From: Peptoclostridium sp965368085
GTDB taxonomy: Bacteria; Bacillota; Clostridia; Peptostreptococcales; Peptostreptococcaceae
Reading direction: 5' to 3'
Assembly (NCBI GenBank): GCA_965368085.1
Contig: CBDULP010000020.1
Coordinates: 1-42,675, forward strand
Length of the DNA: 42,675 nucleotides
Position numbers and translations under genes: made by a program
Notes under the pieces: generated by a model
Told to the model about the DNA's origin: nothing
The model's database searches: none
What the model saw: only the letters and a program-made list of their open reading frames with translations
Part shown: piece by piece, positions 32,899 to 41,823 of the stretch
Layout of the letters: each line of letters opens with the position of its first letter
Numbering within the stretch: position 1 is the first letter of the stretch

Positions 32899-33813
32899 TT
32901 AGTTTTTCCAGGCCAAAAGCCTTTTTTCAAATTTATCAGAGAAATAGGTTATTCCGGTGACAACCATACCTATGAATATTATGCCTACTACCACCTTAGG
33001 GTAATCTGCAAAATCGGAGAAGTATTTCACATACCATCCAAGCCCGGAAGACGCGCCTATCATTTCAGCTGCCGTGAGCAGTATGAAAGAAAGCACAAGC
33101 CCTATTGTAGCTCCGCTTATTATGGAAGGCATTATTCCCGGAAGTATTATCTTGAAAAGCATTGTCTTTTCATCTACATTCAGAACCTTTGCCGAATCCA
33201 CATATTTTTTGTCTATGTTGAAAGCCCCGTTCAATGTATTTATGAATATCGGCCAAAACGCCCCTATGAATATTATGAATATTGACGCGCTCGTAAAAGT
33301 CGGCAGAAGCGCTATTGCATATGGTATGTATACTATTGGCGGTATTGGTCCCAGCACCTTTGTAAAGGGATTGACAGCCCTGAAAAGCCTTCTTCTCCAT
33401 CCTATTACAAGGGCTAACGGCACAGCCGTTGCAAGCGCAAGTATATAGCCTGCTGAAAGAAGCTTCATAGAGCTTAAAAGCCCTTCCATAAGATACGGTA
33501 TCTCATGCATGAATGTGAATACCACTTTTCCCGGACCCGGAAAGAGAAGCGGTTCAAGCCTGTCCAGTTTTGAAGTTATGATTTCCCAAAACACTATGCA
33601 GGCATATATTATGGCTATAACATCGCATACCGACTGCTTTTTGTATTCGTCCGCGCTCAAGAACCTTTTTCCCTGGGCCAGGGCATGCATGAGCACTATG
33701 ACCCCAGCCAGATACAGGGCATACTCCGCGGATTCAACCCTTTTAGACGGCATGAATGTCACAGCCAGGGCTATTATAAACATTATGTTTGCAATATTAA
33801 ATATTTTTTTCAT
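32899..33813 (-). CDS. ABC transporter permease, NitT/TauT (SsuC/TauC) type
   Basis: 304 residues with about eight helices; the extra N-terminal two are beyond the six core ones. The EAA-loop region is KVLNVDEKTMLFKIILPGIMPSIISGATIGL, close to SsuC/TauC members. The importer class takes up sulfonates, nitrate, thiamine precursors or aromatic acids. ATG 33813 has AGGAGAGG eight bases upstream; the GTG at 33819 overlaps it. It begins 11 bases after the ATPase gene. Confidence 0.88.
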   Translation of the reverse strand: MKKIFNIANIMFIIALAVTFMPSKRVESAEYALYLAGVIVLMHALAQGKRFLSADEYKKQSVCDVIAIIYACIVFWEIITSKLDRLEPLLFPGPGKVVFTFMHEIPYLMEGLLSSMKLLSAGYILALATAVPLALVIGWRRRLFRAVNPFTKVLGPIPPIVYIPYAIALLPTFTSASIFIIFIGAFWPIFINTLNGAFNIDKKYVDSAKVLNVDEKTMLFKIILPGIMPSIISGATIGLVLSFILLTAAEMIGASSGLGWYVKYFSDFADYPKVVVGIIFIGMVVTGITYFSDKFEKRLLAWKN

Positions 33814-33824
33814 TTTCACCTCTC

Positions 33825-34628
33825 CTAGACTGCGTTTTCCACATCGTCAATCAGGTCGTCAAACAGCGATTGCACGAGTGTGTTTCTAAGGTTTATATAT
33901 TTGCTGCTCTTGGAAAGAGCGCTTCTGTTTCTGGGCCTTTCAAAATCTATTTGCACTTCCTCCCTGACAGACTTGGTCTTCGCGGACATTACTATTATCC
34001 TGTCCGAAAGAAGTATCGCCTCATCCACGTCATGGGTTACAAACACTACAGTCTTCCTCTTTTCTCCGCTGTCCCAAAGCTTGAGCAGAAGTTCCTGAAG
34101 CATCATTCTGTTCTTTGCATCTACCGCACTGAAGGGTTCATCCATGAGAAGTATGGGTGAATCCATGGCGAAAGCCCTTGCGATTGCAACCCTTTGCTGC
34201 ATTCCCCCTGAAAGCTGCGACGGATATTTCCCCTTCACACCATCAAGACCCACAAGGTCCAGGTATCTGTTTGCTGTGCTTTCCATCTCACTGCGAGTCT
34301 TCCCGTCCTTTAGCTGTTCCATTCCAAACAATATGTTTTCTTTGGCGCTCATCCACGGGAAAAGCGAGTAGTGCTGGAACACGACGCCCCTGTCAAGCCC
34401 CGGTCCTGTAACTTTTTCCCCATCTATTTCAATACTTCCGCTTTGTGGAAAGTTAAGACCGCAGAGTATGCTGAGCAGGGTGCTCTTTCCACATCCGCTC
34501 GGGCCTATTATGCTGACAAACTCGCCTTCCTCTATTTCCATGGCTGCATTTTCAATAACCTTTATGTTTTCGTTTTGCTGCTCATATGAAAAGTTCAAAT
34601 CTCTTAGAATAATTTTAGACACCAACAT
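33825..34628 (-). CDS. ABC transporter ATP-binding protein, NitT/TauT (SsuB/TauB) type
   Basis: 267 residues. Walker A GPSGCGKST near 43-51, Q loop FQHYSLFPW, signature LSGGMQQR, Walker B ILLMDEPFSAVD, and H loop VTHDVDEA are intact. It drives the permease encoded next. The start is not sure: GTG 34631, ATG 34628, TTG 34625 and GTG 34622 are in frame near AAGAAGG. The C-terminal tail of about 25 residues (SKYINLRNTLVQSLFDD) is longer than the minimal fold. Confidence 0.9.
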   Translation of the reverse strand: MLVSKIILRDLNFSYEQQNENIKVIENAAMEIEEGEFVSIIGPSGCGKSTLLSILCGLNFPQSGSIEIDGEKVTGPGLDRGVVFQHYSLFPWMSAKENILFGMEQLKDGKTRSEMESTANRYLDLVGLDGVKGKYPSQLSGGMQQRVAIARAFAMDSPILLMDEPFSAVDAKNRMMLQELLLKLWDSGEKRKTVVFVTHDVDEAILLSDRIIVMSAKTKSVREEVQIDFERPRNRSALSKSSKYINLRNTLVQSLFDDLIDDVENAV

Positions 34629-34725
34629 CACCTTCTTTCACATTTAATATAATACTCAACCAGCAAATTTCCGCCGTAAAACTCACAGGAAACCGAAAAT
34701 CCACAATGGTTTCACGACATAAACC

Positions 34726-34776
34726 CGAAGCCGCTATATCCAAATCACATGCGTGATTTCAAGACATACGGCTTCG
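34726..34776. repeat. Nested intercistronic hairpin in the ABC operon
   Basis: An outer stem CGAAGCCG (34726-34733) with CGGCTTCG (34769-34776), and an inner stem AAATCAC (34742-34748) with GTGATTT (34753-34759), both perfect. No T-run. It lies in the 217-base gap between the binding-protein and ATPase genes and probably protects the upstream message. Confidence 0.7.
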
Positions 34777-34845
34777 AGCATATTTGCTTTAATCAAATTC
34801 AGTTTTCAGTCCGGACAATGGGAATTTTTGCGGCCTGTATTCAAA

Positions 34846-35943
34846 TTAGATATTGTTCATTTCAAAATCATTTAAAAGCGCCTTGTAGTTTTCGTTGTCA
34901 GGATCTTCGCTTATCATCCTGTCAAGCGCCTTCTTGTATACATCCGTATTTATGTGCTCGTCTATGTCAACTTCACTTTCTATGAAGCCCGTCTTTTCCA
35001 TTATATCCCAGTATTTCAAAGTTGATTTTCTAAGCGGGTCAGGACTGCATACCATTGTTGCATTTTCATCGTAAGTTTCCTTATCAAGGTATTTCTTGTC
35101 AACCTTTACGTATTTAGATGTTATTTCAACAGTTTCCTCGTGGTTTGTCATGTAGAAGTCATATGCCTTTATAAGAGCGGCCATGAAGTTCTCCCAACGC
35201 TCAGGATTTGCTTCAAGTTCAGATCCAAGCACAGCCTGACGGCAACACACGTTGTTTTCGAAAAGGTCTGTTATGTACATACCTACTTTTACGCCCTGGT
35301 CTTCAGCCATTGCGACATATGGAGTCCATATAAGAGCTGCATCAACGGTACCTTTTTTAAGAGCCTCCATTGTAGCCGCTGGAGATTCAAGCTCTATTAT
35401 CTCTGCATCGCCTTTTCTGTAGTCTATCCCTGCGTCTATAAGGGCTCCCCTGAATATTACGTCTGCAGTAGAAAGCCTTACAGTGGCAACCTTTTTGCCC
35501 TTGTAATTCTTTATGTCCTTAAGTTCGTCGTATCTGTCAGGCATGCATACAAGAGCGCATGCTCCAGAGTTTTGACCTCCTATAATCTGTATGTCCGCTC
35601 CCTTTGCAGTAAACGCAAGAGGTGCTGAAACTCCGAAGCTTCCGACATCGACTTTTTTAGCTATAGTGGAGTTAAGCCCTTCTGCCGAGTTTGTGAAAAG
35701 AAACAGATTTGCATCTATCCCCTCTTCTTCGAAGAATCCTTTTTCCTTTGCCACGAAATATAGAAGGTGTTCAGGTGAAGCAAGGTAGCCTATGTTCATC
35801 TTTTGAAGCTCTTTTTGAGATCCGCTTGCGTTTGCCTGCACCGCTTCAGAAGCCCCTCCCGTTTCGGTCTTTTGGCCGCATCCCGTAAGTAGCGTAGTTG
35901 CCATTAGGACAACCATCATTAAAACAGATAATATTTTTTTCAT
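34846..35943 (-). CDS. ABC transporter substrate-binding lipoprotein, NitT/TauT (SsuA) type
   Basis: 365 residues. Lipobox LTGC (Cys near 22), then a Ser/Ala-rich linker and an SsuA/NMT1-like domain: NIGYLASPEHLLYFVAKEKGFFEEEGID. The pattern VGSFGVSAPLAFTAKGADIQIIGGQ is typical of the family. Two adjacent Cys (NNVCCRQAVL) may line the ligand side. Substrate is not told; the downstream methyltransferase suggests a methylated compound. AAGGAG is 12 bases upstream. It is first in the operon. Confidence 0.9.
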   Translation of the reverse strand: MKKILSVLMMVVLMATTLLTGCGQKTETGGASEAVQANASGSQKELQKMNIGYLASPEHLLYFVAKEKGFFEEEGIDANLFLFTNSAEGLNSTIAKKVDVGSFGVSAPLAFTAKGADIQIIGGQNSGACALVCMPDRYDELKDIKNYKGKKVATVRLSTADVIFRGALIDAGIDYRKGDAEIIELESPAATMEALKKGTVDAALIWTPYVAMAEDQGVKVGMYITDLFENNVCCRQAVLGSELEANPERWENFMAALIKAYDFYMTNHEETVEITSKYVKVDKKYLDKETYDENATMVCSPDPLRKSTLKYWDIMEKTGFIESEVDIDEHINTDVYKKALDRMISEDPDNENYKALLNDFEMNNI

Positions 35944-36297
35944 AAGTCCATTTTCTCCTTTTCATTAAATTTTTGAATTTTCACTTCAAGTTAGCACGAT
36001 AATTCTAAACCCCATATCACTCCATTGTGCCTGCCGTATTTTTGTGTCTATATTTCACCTCGTCGCAAAGCACGAATATTCGGACTTTTGCATAGTTGTA
36101 TTCATCTTTCCGGCATGATTAGTCTACAATATCCACGCTCAAGTTGTCTAATAGATAGAATTTATACATTCTTATACTTCCATGGATATTACCTATATAC
36201 ATTTTTTGTTTTTTCGTCATTTTCCGATGATTTCAAAGTCTTTGGTTAATAAAATTCAATCATTAATTTACTTCTAATTTTCATTTTCAATGGCTTT

Positions 36298-36314
36298 TAT
36301 AAGAAATTCTTATA
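36298..36314. promoter_or_regulatory. Palindrome in the region upstream of the ABC operon
   Basis: TATAAGAA-A-TTCTTATA is a perfect 8-bp inverted repeat, 355 bases upstream of the binding-protein gene. It may be an operator. The rest of 35944-36386 is AT-rich with no supported gene or known riboswitch. Confidence 0.35.
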
Positions 36315-36386
36315 TGATATTTATTTTCAATCGATTATTCGCATGTATTTTTGTGGGCTATTCCACGCATTCCACTTAAAACAAAT

Positions 36387-36429
36387 AAAAAACCGCTAGG
36401 CCAATATTAATATTGGCCTGGCGGTTTTT
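36387..36429. terminator. Terminator after the Ter-module HAD gene
   Basis: AAAAAACCGC-AGGCCAATATTAATATTGGCCT-GCGGTTTTT: a long stem with one mismatch, and A/T runs on both sides. Confidence 0.92.
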
Positions 36430-36448
36430 CACTATTAAACGTCTAATA

Positions 36449-37255
36449 TTATTTGTCCGAAATCATATTTTGGACAATCCGAAGTATCTCTTCCGAAGAT
36501 TCTATTCCACATTGACTTGTAAATTCTATACTGAGATCATTTGCAATATCGCCCATGGTCTTGTATATTTCCGCATGAAGAGGCGATATGAACCGCTTTG
36601 AAACGCCCGCCATTTCAATGTCAAGCACTGAATCTCCAGATGATATTACATCTCCGAAAGCGTCCGTTTTTTTTGATATGTGAAGAAGGGCCTCACCCTT
36701 GCTTACGCATCTGGGTATAAAATAGAGTTTTCTGGAGTGGTGAACCATTCTCCAGCCGCTGCTTTCCATTTCTTTTTCAAAGTCTGAAAGCTCGTCCATG
36801 GGCACCATCTGAGTGTCCACTATATTATAGAAAAACAGATCGTCCGCCGTCCTGGTCTTTTCCACCCAAACAGGCGAAGATATTCTTTTAAATCTTTCCA
36901 CGGCCTCGTCTATGGATATGCACTCTCCACCCAGCCTTTTTTTGACTATGCTTTTCCACTGCTGGTCCACTTTCCCATTTTCTATTATGGTTCCACCATT
37001 TGCGACTATGGCGTATCTATGTGCTATCCGCTTTAAAAGCCCTATCCTTTTATACTGCTCCATCGTCCTCGTCGTAACCGGAACAAACTCGACCCTTTCG
37101 CTGATCTTGCCCAGCATTCGGAAAGCCTTTGAGCTCATATAGCTTATGACCTTCCCGTCCTTGACCTCCGCTTCCATTATCTCTTGAGAGTTGGCTCCTC
37201 TTATGAATTTTTCTGAATATATCAAAGTCCTGTCCAAATCGCTTGCAAATATCAT
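36449..37255 (-). CDS. HAD-family phosphatase of the Ter biosynthetic module
   Basis: 268 residues. DLDRT at 6-10 is the HAD motif I with both Asp residues. VPVTTRT is motif II, and SSGDSVLDIEM is motif IV. A cap domain lies between, as in Cof-type enzymes. It is probably a sugar- or nucleotide-phosphate phosphatase. Ter-linked HAD enzymes are known partners of the phosphoribosyltransferases encoded here. ATG 37255 overlaps the stop of the upstream gene as ATGA, with AAGGGGGG seven bases before. It is last in the operon. Confidence 0.85.
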   Translation of the reverse strand: MIFASDLDRTLIYSEKFIRGANSQEIMEAEVKDGKVISYMSSKAFRMLGKISERVEFVPVTTRTMEQYKRIGLLKRIAHRYAIVANGGTIIENGKVDQQWKSIVKKRLGGECISIDEAVERFKRISSPVWVEKTRTADDLFFYNIVDTQMVPMDELSDFEKEMESSGWRMVHHSRKLYFIPRCVSKGEALLHISKKTDAFGDVISSGDSVLDIEMAGVSKRFISPLHAEIYKTMGDIANDLSIEFTSQCGIESSEEILRIVQNMISDK

Positions 37256-39792
37256 ATGTCGCCCCCCTTGACCTTTTTTATAAGCCCGCAGCATTTATAT
37301 TTTTTAAGCGGATACTGATTTGTCTCTACTCCCTTTTCATCCGCCAGCTGTATTATATGGGCCACATCCTCATCGTCCATATCTGTCGATATCAGGATTT
37401 TCCATGGAACCCTTCTGAGAAGCACCCTTGTAGTTTCCCCTATTCCGGGCTTTATTAGATTGACATCGTCTATTCCGAATTCTTCTTTTATATTTTCCAC
37501 ATCACACATTCCCTGCATATCGCATTTCTCAGCATTCAATCGACTGCATTCGCCATCTGCACTGCCCACTTCGCCAAAGTGAGAACTTATGCTGTCTACG
37601 AACCTATTTGATACGTCATGCTCCTTTAGCTCCTTATAGAACTTCACCCCGTGGAAATCTCCCGGTCCTATTATGTCGTCCCTTTGAACAGTCCTGCTTA
37701 AAAGGCCCGATACCGTCGAGTTGAGGCATGCGCTTGGAATCAGAAAGTCCTCCCTCGTTCCGGCTATTTCGCAAAATCCCCCTGGGTCTGCAATAACTGC
37801 AAGGTCTGAAGGCAGATCTATGCCATATTTTTCAACCATATCATCGCATGACCTTTCGAGTTCCCTTTTTATTGCGCCCTTGCCCGTCCACCCGTCTATG
37901 AACTGGACGTTTGCCGTGTCATGTCTTTGCGATATGAATTTTATGGCGTTTTCGTCAAATCCCTTGCCTCTTATTATGGATATGCTGTAGTGGGCCGGAT
38001 CTATCCCATACGCCTTTCTCATATATCTTTTCATAAGTATTCCAGCAGGTGTTCCCGCCCTTGCAAGCGACACTAGAACCACATCTTTTCCCTTTTGTTT
38101 TATTATTGCGTGGCAGGCTCTTTCAACGGATCTGGCTATTCTGATTGAATTTTGAACGAGAGACTCCTCGAAGAGCTTCATGTATTCACTTGACGGCCTG
38201 TATTCCACGGGAAGCATTTCGGAGTAGTGGGCCCCTGACTGTATTGCCATTTCCCTGTATTCATTCCCCTTCTCGCTCATAAGCTCCGATATGTCCTTCA
38301 ACAAAAATTCAACCTCATCCTTGTCATAGCTCCCTATATCTGGGATGTCCCTGTTTTCAAGAGGATCTGCAAAGTATACAACAAATGCCTCCCCCGCTCC
38401 GGCGGCATCAATCACCTTTTTCAGCTCCGCCATTCCATTTTCATCAGGCTTTTCTTCAACGAATATGAATATCTGGTCATAGCCACATTTGGGCATGTTG
38501 TATGCAAAATTTTTAACGCCTGGTGACTGCGGATCGTTAAACTCCACCTTGTTTTTGACTGCGTATCCGTGTGATGCGTCTGGATATATGGGGCTTCTTG
38601 TGGTTGAATGGTACAATATGCCCCTGCCCGTATTTTCGCTTACAAAGCTTCCTATTTTCATAGGCAAAAACATGAATTCCCCGCTCCCGAGAAAAAGCAC
38701 CTTGTCTCCATGCACCCTTCTTTCCAAAAATCTTGCGCTCCTGTTTACCGCACTGTCTATATATGATGAGTCTGATGATGACAACCCGAATCTTCCCGAA
38801 TGGCTTATTAACGCGCCGCTTTGAATGTCCTCTTTTTTAAAGAAGTGGGAAAGCGAAATCTGCTCAATCCGCCTTGCTGCATTCGCATAAGGCTCCTTTT
38901 CGTCAGCCTGACTGCATTTTGAATCATCCGAGTGTTCGCATCCGCAATCTTCAAATATCCCATCTAGCTCTTCCGCCGATTCTTGTTCAAGCCTTATTTT
39001 CCACTTGGAATCGTCAACTTCGATTTCGCCTTTGAGCACTGACATCACATCAACCTTGAGTCCATGCTCTGTTTCAAAATTTTCAAATTTTTCTTTGTGT
39101 TCGCTTCCTCTCCAGTCGAGTATTGTAAGCACCGAAAATTTCTTTGCAGGAATGATCTCCTTCATTGATTTTATTATGTTCATGATTGTATTTCCAGTCG
39201 TGAGCTCGTCGTCTATGAACACCACATTTTTAATCTTTCCAAGCGGAACCTTATTTTTCGGATACATCATGTGAAGCGATGCATGAGAATGCTCCTCCAT
39301 GAATTTTATGCACTCCATGTCCAGCTCTTTTCTGGTCGTTTGCATATACCACGCATTCCCTGAAAACGATTCAAAAGCGCTCATTCCAAGTGCAGTGGCT
39401 GTTTCAGCAAATCCTATGAAAAGCGTGGGTTCTTCCAGGCGGACCTTTTCCAAGGGGTATTTCGCTGAAAGTGTTTTTCCGGCTGGGGAAACCTTTGCCG
39501 CCGCAATGCCATGGGATTTCAAAATATCTGCCGCATCGTTTTCAAATCCGGCATTCACCGAAAGCGCATTCCTTGAATATATAGCCGCAAGCAGCCTTCC
39601 CGCAGCCAGTGATACATTCGGATCCACAGGCATGTGCTTTCCAAGCACTTTGCTTACAAACAGAAAACTCCTCTTTTTGTTTTTTCTAGCTGCAAGCGAA
39701 AAGAGGCTTTCAGGAGGTATTGCGTATTCATTTGAATCTATACTTATTTTCATGTCTATCCCGTCTAATATTGTTCTTTCATATTTGTTCAT
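37252..39792 (-). CDS. Fused Ter-module phosphoribosyltransferases (PRTase_2-TRSP with StiP/PRTase_1 and PELOTA_1)
   Basis: 846 residues, about twice the size of either usual protein. Residues about 20-270 are a PRTase with the PRPP loop IDDELTTGNTIMN (193-205). Residues about 310-500 match the TRSP domain (SHSGRFGL, FLGSGEFMFLPMKIG). Residues about 505-735 match the StiP/PRTase_1 family (VSLARAGTPAGILMKRYM, SIIRGKGFDENAIKF, FIDGWTGKGAI). Residues about 770-846 match the PELOTA-like end (KPGIGETTRVLLRRVPWKIL). Three Cys lie in the linker (283, 285, 293) and three more in a second insert (749, 757, 763), with CC at 834-835. These domains are normally encoded as separate adjacent genes. Confidence 0.85.
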   Translation of the reverse strand: MNKYERTILDGIDMKISIDSNEYAIPPESLFSLAARKNKKRSFLFVSKVLGKHMPVDPNVSLAAGRLLAAIYSRNALSVNAGFENDAADILKSHGIAAAKVSPAGKTLSAKYPLEKVRLEEPTLFIGFAETATALGMSAFESFSGNAWYMQTTRKELDMECIKFMEEHSHASLHMMYPKNKVPLGKIKNVVFIDDELTTGNTIMNIIKSMKEIIPAKKFSVLTILDWRGSEHKEKFENFETEHGLKVDVMSVLKGEIEVDDSKWKIRLEQESAEELDGIFEDCGCEHSDDSKCSQADEKEPYANAARRIEQISLSHFFKKEDIQSGALISHSGRFGLSSSDSSYIDSAVNRSARFLERRVHGDKVLFLGSGEFMFLPMKIGSFVSENTGRGILYHSTTRSPIYPDASHGYAVKNKVEFNDPQSPGVKNFAYNMPKCGYDQIFIFVEEKPDENGMAELKKVIDAAGAGEAFVVYFADPLENRDIPDIGSYDKDEVEFLLKDISELMSEKGNEYREMAIQSGAHYSEMLPVEYRPSSEYMKLFEESLVQNSIRIARSVERACHAIIKQKGKDVVLVSLARAGTPAGILMKRYMRKAYGIDPAHYSISIIRGKGFDENAIKFISQRHDTANVQFIDGWTGKGAIKRELERSCDDMVEKYGIDLPSDLAVIADPGGFCEIAGTREDFLIPSACLNSTVSGLLSRTVQRDDIIGPGDFHGVKFYKELKEHDVSNRFVDSISSHFGEVGSADGECSRLNAEKCDMQGMCDVENIKEEFGIDDVNLIKPGIGETTRVLLRRVPWKILISTDMDDEDVAHIIQLADEKGVETNQYPLKKYKCCGLIKKVKGGDI

Positions 39793-39860
39793 ATGCTCCC
39801 TCCCCCGACTTATCCATTGTTCCCATTACTATTATTTTTTATGCAGTTTGCCCAAAATTT

Positions 39861-41033
39861 CTATATAAGGCTCGCAAAGTCATATCCACTGTTTAACACA
39901 CCGTATATGCTTGCTCTTCTGAGAATCTTTTTTGCCCATCTGGAGTGGGGCTTTATCTCATTCATTTTGTTTGAATATGAGCTCTTTACAACTCCCACGC
40001 TGCCTGTGGAATTTTCCATTATGCTGAGCGCATCCATGTATTCCTCATGCGTCACGCACTGCATTGCCTGCACGGGAGCTATGTGGCTGGGATGTATTAC
40101 CGTCTTTCCCACAAGTCCGTTTGCCCTGTCCAAAATAACTTCGTGTATGAGCCCGTCTATATACTCATCTATTAGGCGGCACCTCATTTGTTCTCCCCTG
40201 TCGCCATACGCCTGCTTGAACGGAGTCATCCTGAGCTGTGGTTTTAGCACTCTGTCTCCGCCCGAGAAGTACTCCCAAACCGGTCCCGATACAGCAAAGT
40301 CCCTTTCCGGCCTACAGAAATTGTTTACTATGTCTGTTATACAGTCCCTTATAATATGTATGTCATACACGGTCGTGTCGTGGCTGCGCCTTATCCCGAA
40401 ATAACCCGAAAAATCTGTCGCCCCTATCCTCAAACTGAGTATTTTCTCCCTGTTTTCATCAACTATTCCGTTTATGCCACTTAAGGCTTCTTTTCTGGTA
40501 TCCCAGTTTATTATGTCGCGGCTTTCAAGAATGGGCATGGCGTAAAGTGAGGCCCCGGTGATCTCATTTGCCCTTTCAAGATAATGCATATAATCTATTG
40601 CATTGCTCTTTGAAAACTTCGGAAAAACTATTCCCGAAAGTATTTTCATCTTCTCGCCCGCCTTTTTTGCAAGCCTTTCAATCTGATCTGGCTGTCTGAC
40701 CCTAACAAATATCAGCGGCATTTCTTCCTCCAATACGCTTCCATTTGCAAGAGCCGAGTCCACTTTCGAAAGGGTGTTTAAAAGCGAATCCTGTGCCTCA
40801 TTTGCCATAAGCTCGCCAACCGCATCTTCAAGGCATATTACCATGGACTGCACTCCCCTGTGCTTTTTCCCAATTATATCTTTTGCTATTCCAGGCCTTA
40901 GCGCAGGCATATATATTGTAGCACCCAGGGCATACGAAAGCTTTTCTCTGTCTTCATACCGCGTGAAACTTTCAGGCTGCTTCATGAATATCTTTTCCCT
41001 GTCCTCTTTGCTTATGTGTTCGAAATGTCTCAT
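39861..41033 (-). CDS. HpcH/HpaI-type C-C bond lyase of the Ter module
   Basis: 390 residues with a TIM barrel. MVICLEDAVGE (about 72-82) and the metal-site region LRIGATDFSG match citrate-lyase-beta-like enzymes. KTVIHPSHIAPVQ is the conserved C-terminal motif. Ter clusters often code this enzyme next to TerD and the PRTases. Its product is not known. ATG 41033 has GGAG eight bases upstream; an ATG at 41051 has no site and overlaps the terminator palindrome. Confidence 0.86.
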   Translation of the reverse strand: MRHFEHISKEDREKIFMKQPESFTRYEDREKLSYALGATIYMPALRPGIAKDIIGKKHRGVQSMVICLEDAVGELMANEAQDSLLNTLSKVDSALANGSVLEEEMPLIFVRVRQPDQIERLAKKAGEKMKILSGIVFPKFSKSNAIDYMHYLERANEITGASLYAMPILESRDIINWDTRKEALSGINGIVDENREKILSLRIGATDFSGYFGIRRSHDTTVYDIHIIRDCITDIVNNFCRPERDFAVSGPVWEYFSGGDRVLKPQLRMTPFKQAYGDRGEQMRCRLIDEYIDGLIHEVILDRANGLVGKTVIHPSHIAPVQAMQCVTHEEYMDALSIMENSTGSVGVVKSSYSNKMNEIKPHSRWAKKILRRASIYGVLNSGYDFASLI

Positions 41034-41054
41034 ATCAATATCTCCAGTCATATT

Positions 41055-41090
41055 GACAAAAGAGATGGGCCATGGCCCATCTCTTTTGTC
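41055..41090. terminator. Perfect 36-base palindrome between terD and the lyase gene
   Basis: An 18-bp perfect inverted repeat centred on GGCCATGGCC, with AAAAGAG and CTCTTTT at the ends. On the minus strand it would end or reduce terD transcripts just 9 bases before the lyase ribosome site. Confidence 0.85.
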
Positions 41091-41165
41091 TTTCTATAAG
41101 GCTGTGCCGCGCTTTAGCAAGGCCGCCATGTGATCAGATTCAATATTTACATTTTACTTTAGTTA

Positions 41166-41771
41166 CTATCTGTATCTTTTAAGCATTTCGCTTATGTTCT
41201 TGTCTGAAGTTCCCTCTCCTATGGCTGCAAATTTCCACTCCGCGCCGTGCCTGTAAAGCTCTGCAACTATAAGCGCGGTCTTTGAACCGTAGTCGTCTGT
41301 AAGGTTGAACCTCAAAAGCTCCTTCGCTCCGTTAAGGTCCACTATCCTTATGAATGCATTTTCTATCATGCCAAAATGCTGGTGTCTTTTTTCGCAGTTG
41401 TATATGTTTACTACGAATACAAGCTTTTGTATGTCAGAAGGTACCGAATTAAGCTCCACCATTATCTGCTCGTCATCGCCTTCTCCAGCTCCCGTAAGGT
41501 TGTCTCCCATGTGCCTTATGCTTCCGTCACTGCTTTTAAGGTTTCCAAAATAAACAATGTCCTGCTTTCCTGTTATCCTGTCATTTTCCCTGAGCATGAA
41601 TACCGATGCGTCACAGTCAATGTCAGACTCTGATCCTCCGAAAAGATTTCCGAGAATGCCCTTTTTAGAATTTTTTACAGGGTCCCATCCAAGCGCCACC
41701 ATTATGTTTGAAAGGCCTGCCGATTCTTTTGTAAGACTGATTCTTTGGCCCTTTTGAAGATTTATCGCCAT
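41166..41771 (-). CDS. terD: TerD-family stress protein
   Basis: 201 residues. It has the TerD core: MVALGWDP, SDIDCDASVFML, VYFGNLKSSDGSIRHMGDNLTGAGEGDDEQIMVEL, FVVNIYNCEKR, ELYRHGAEWKFAAIG. The Asp and Glu residues of the two Ca2+ sites are in place. A 15-residue insert (NSKKGILGNLFGGSE) separates the first strands from the DxD motif, and the C-terminal tail is charged. ATG 41771 has GGGGG upstream. It is likely a peripheral membrane Ca2+-binding protein of the Ter complex. Confidence 0.93.
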   Translation of the reverse strand: MAINLQKGQRISLTKESAGLSNIMVALGWDPVKNSKKGILGNLFGGSESDIDCDASVFMLRENDRITGKQDIVYFGNLKSSDGSIRHMGDNLTGAGEGDDEQIMVELNSVPSDIQKLVFVVNIYNCEKRHQHFGMIENAFIRIVDLNGAKELLRFNLTDDYGSKTALIVAELYRHGAEWKFAAIGEGTSDKNISEMLKRYR

Positions 41772-41823
41772 GTCAATTACCCCCATCTATAGTCTGTAAT
41801 TTCTATACGTGCCATTCCCTTTC

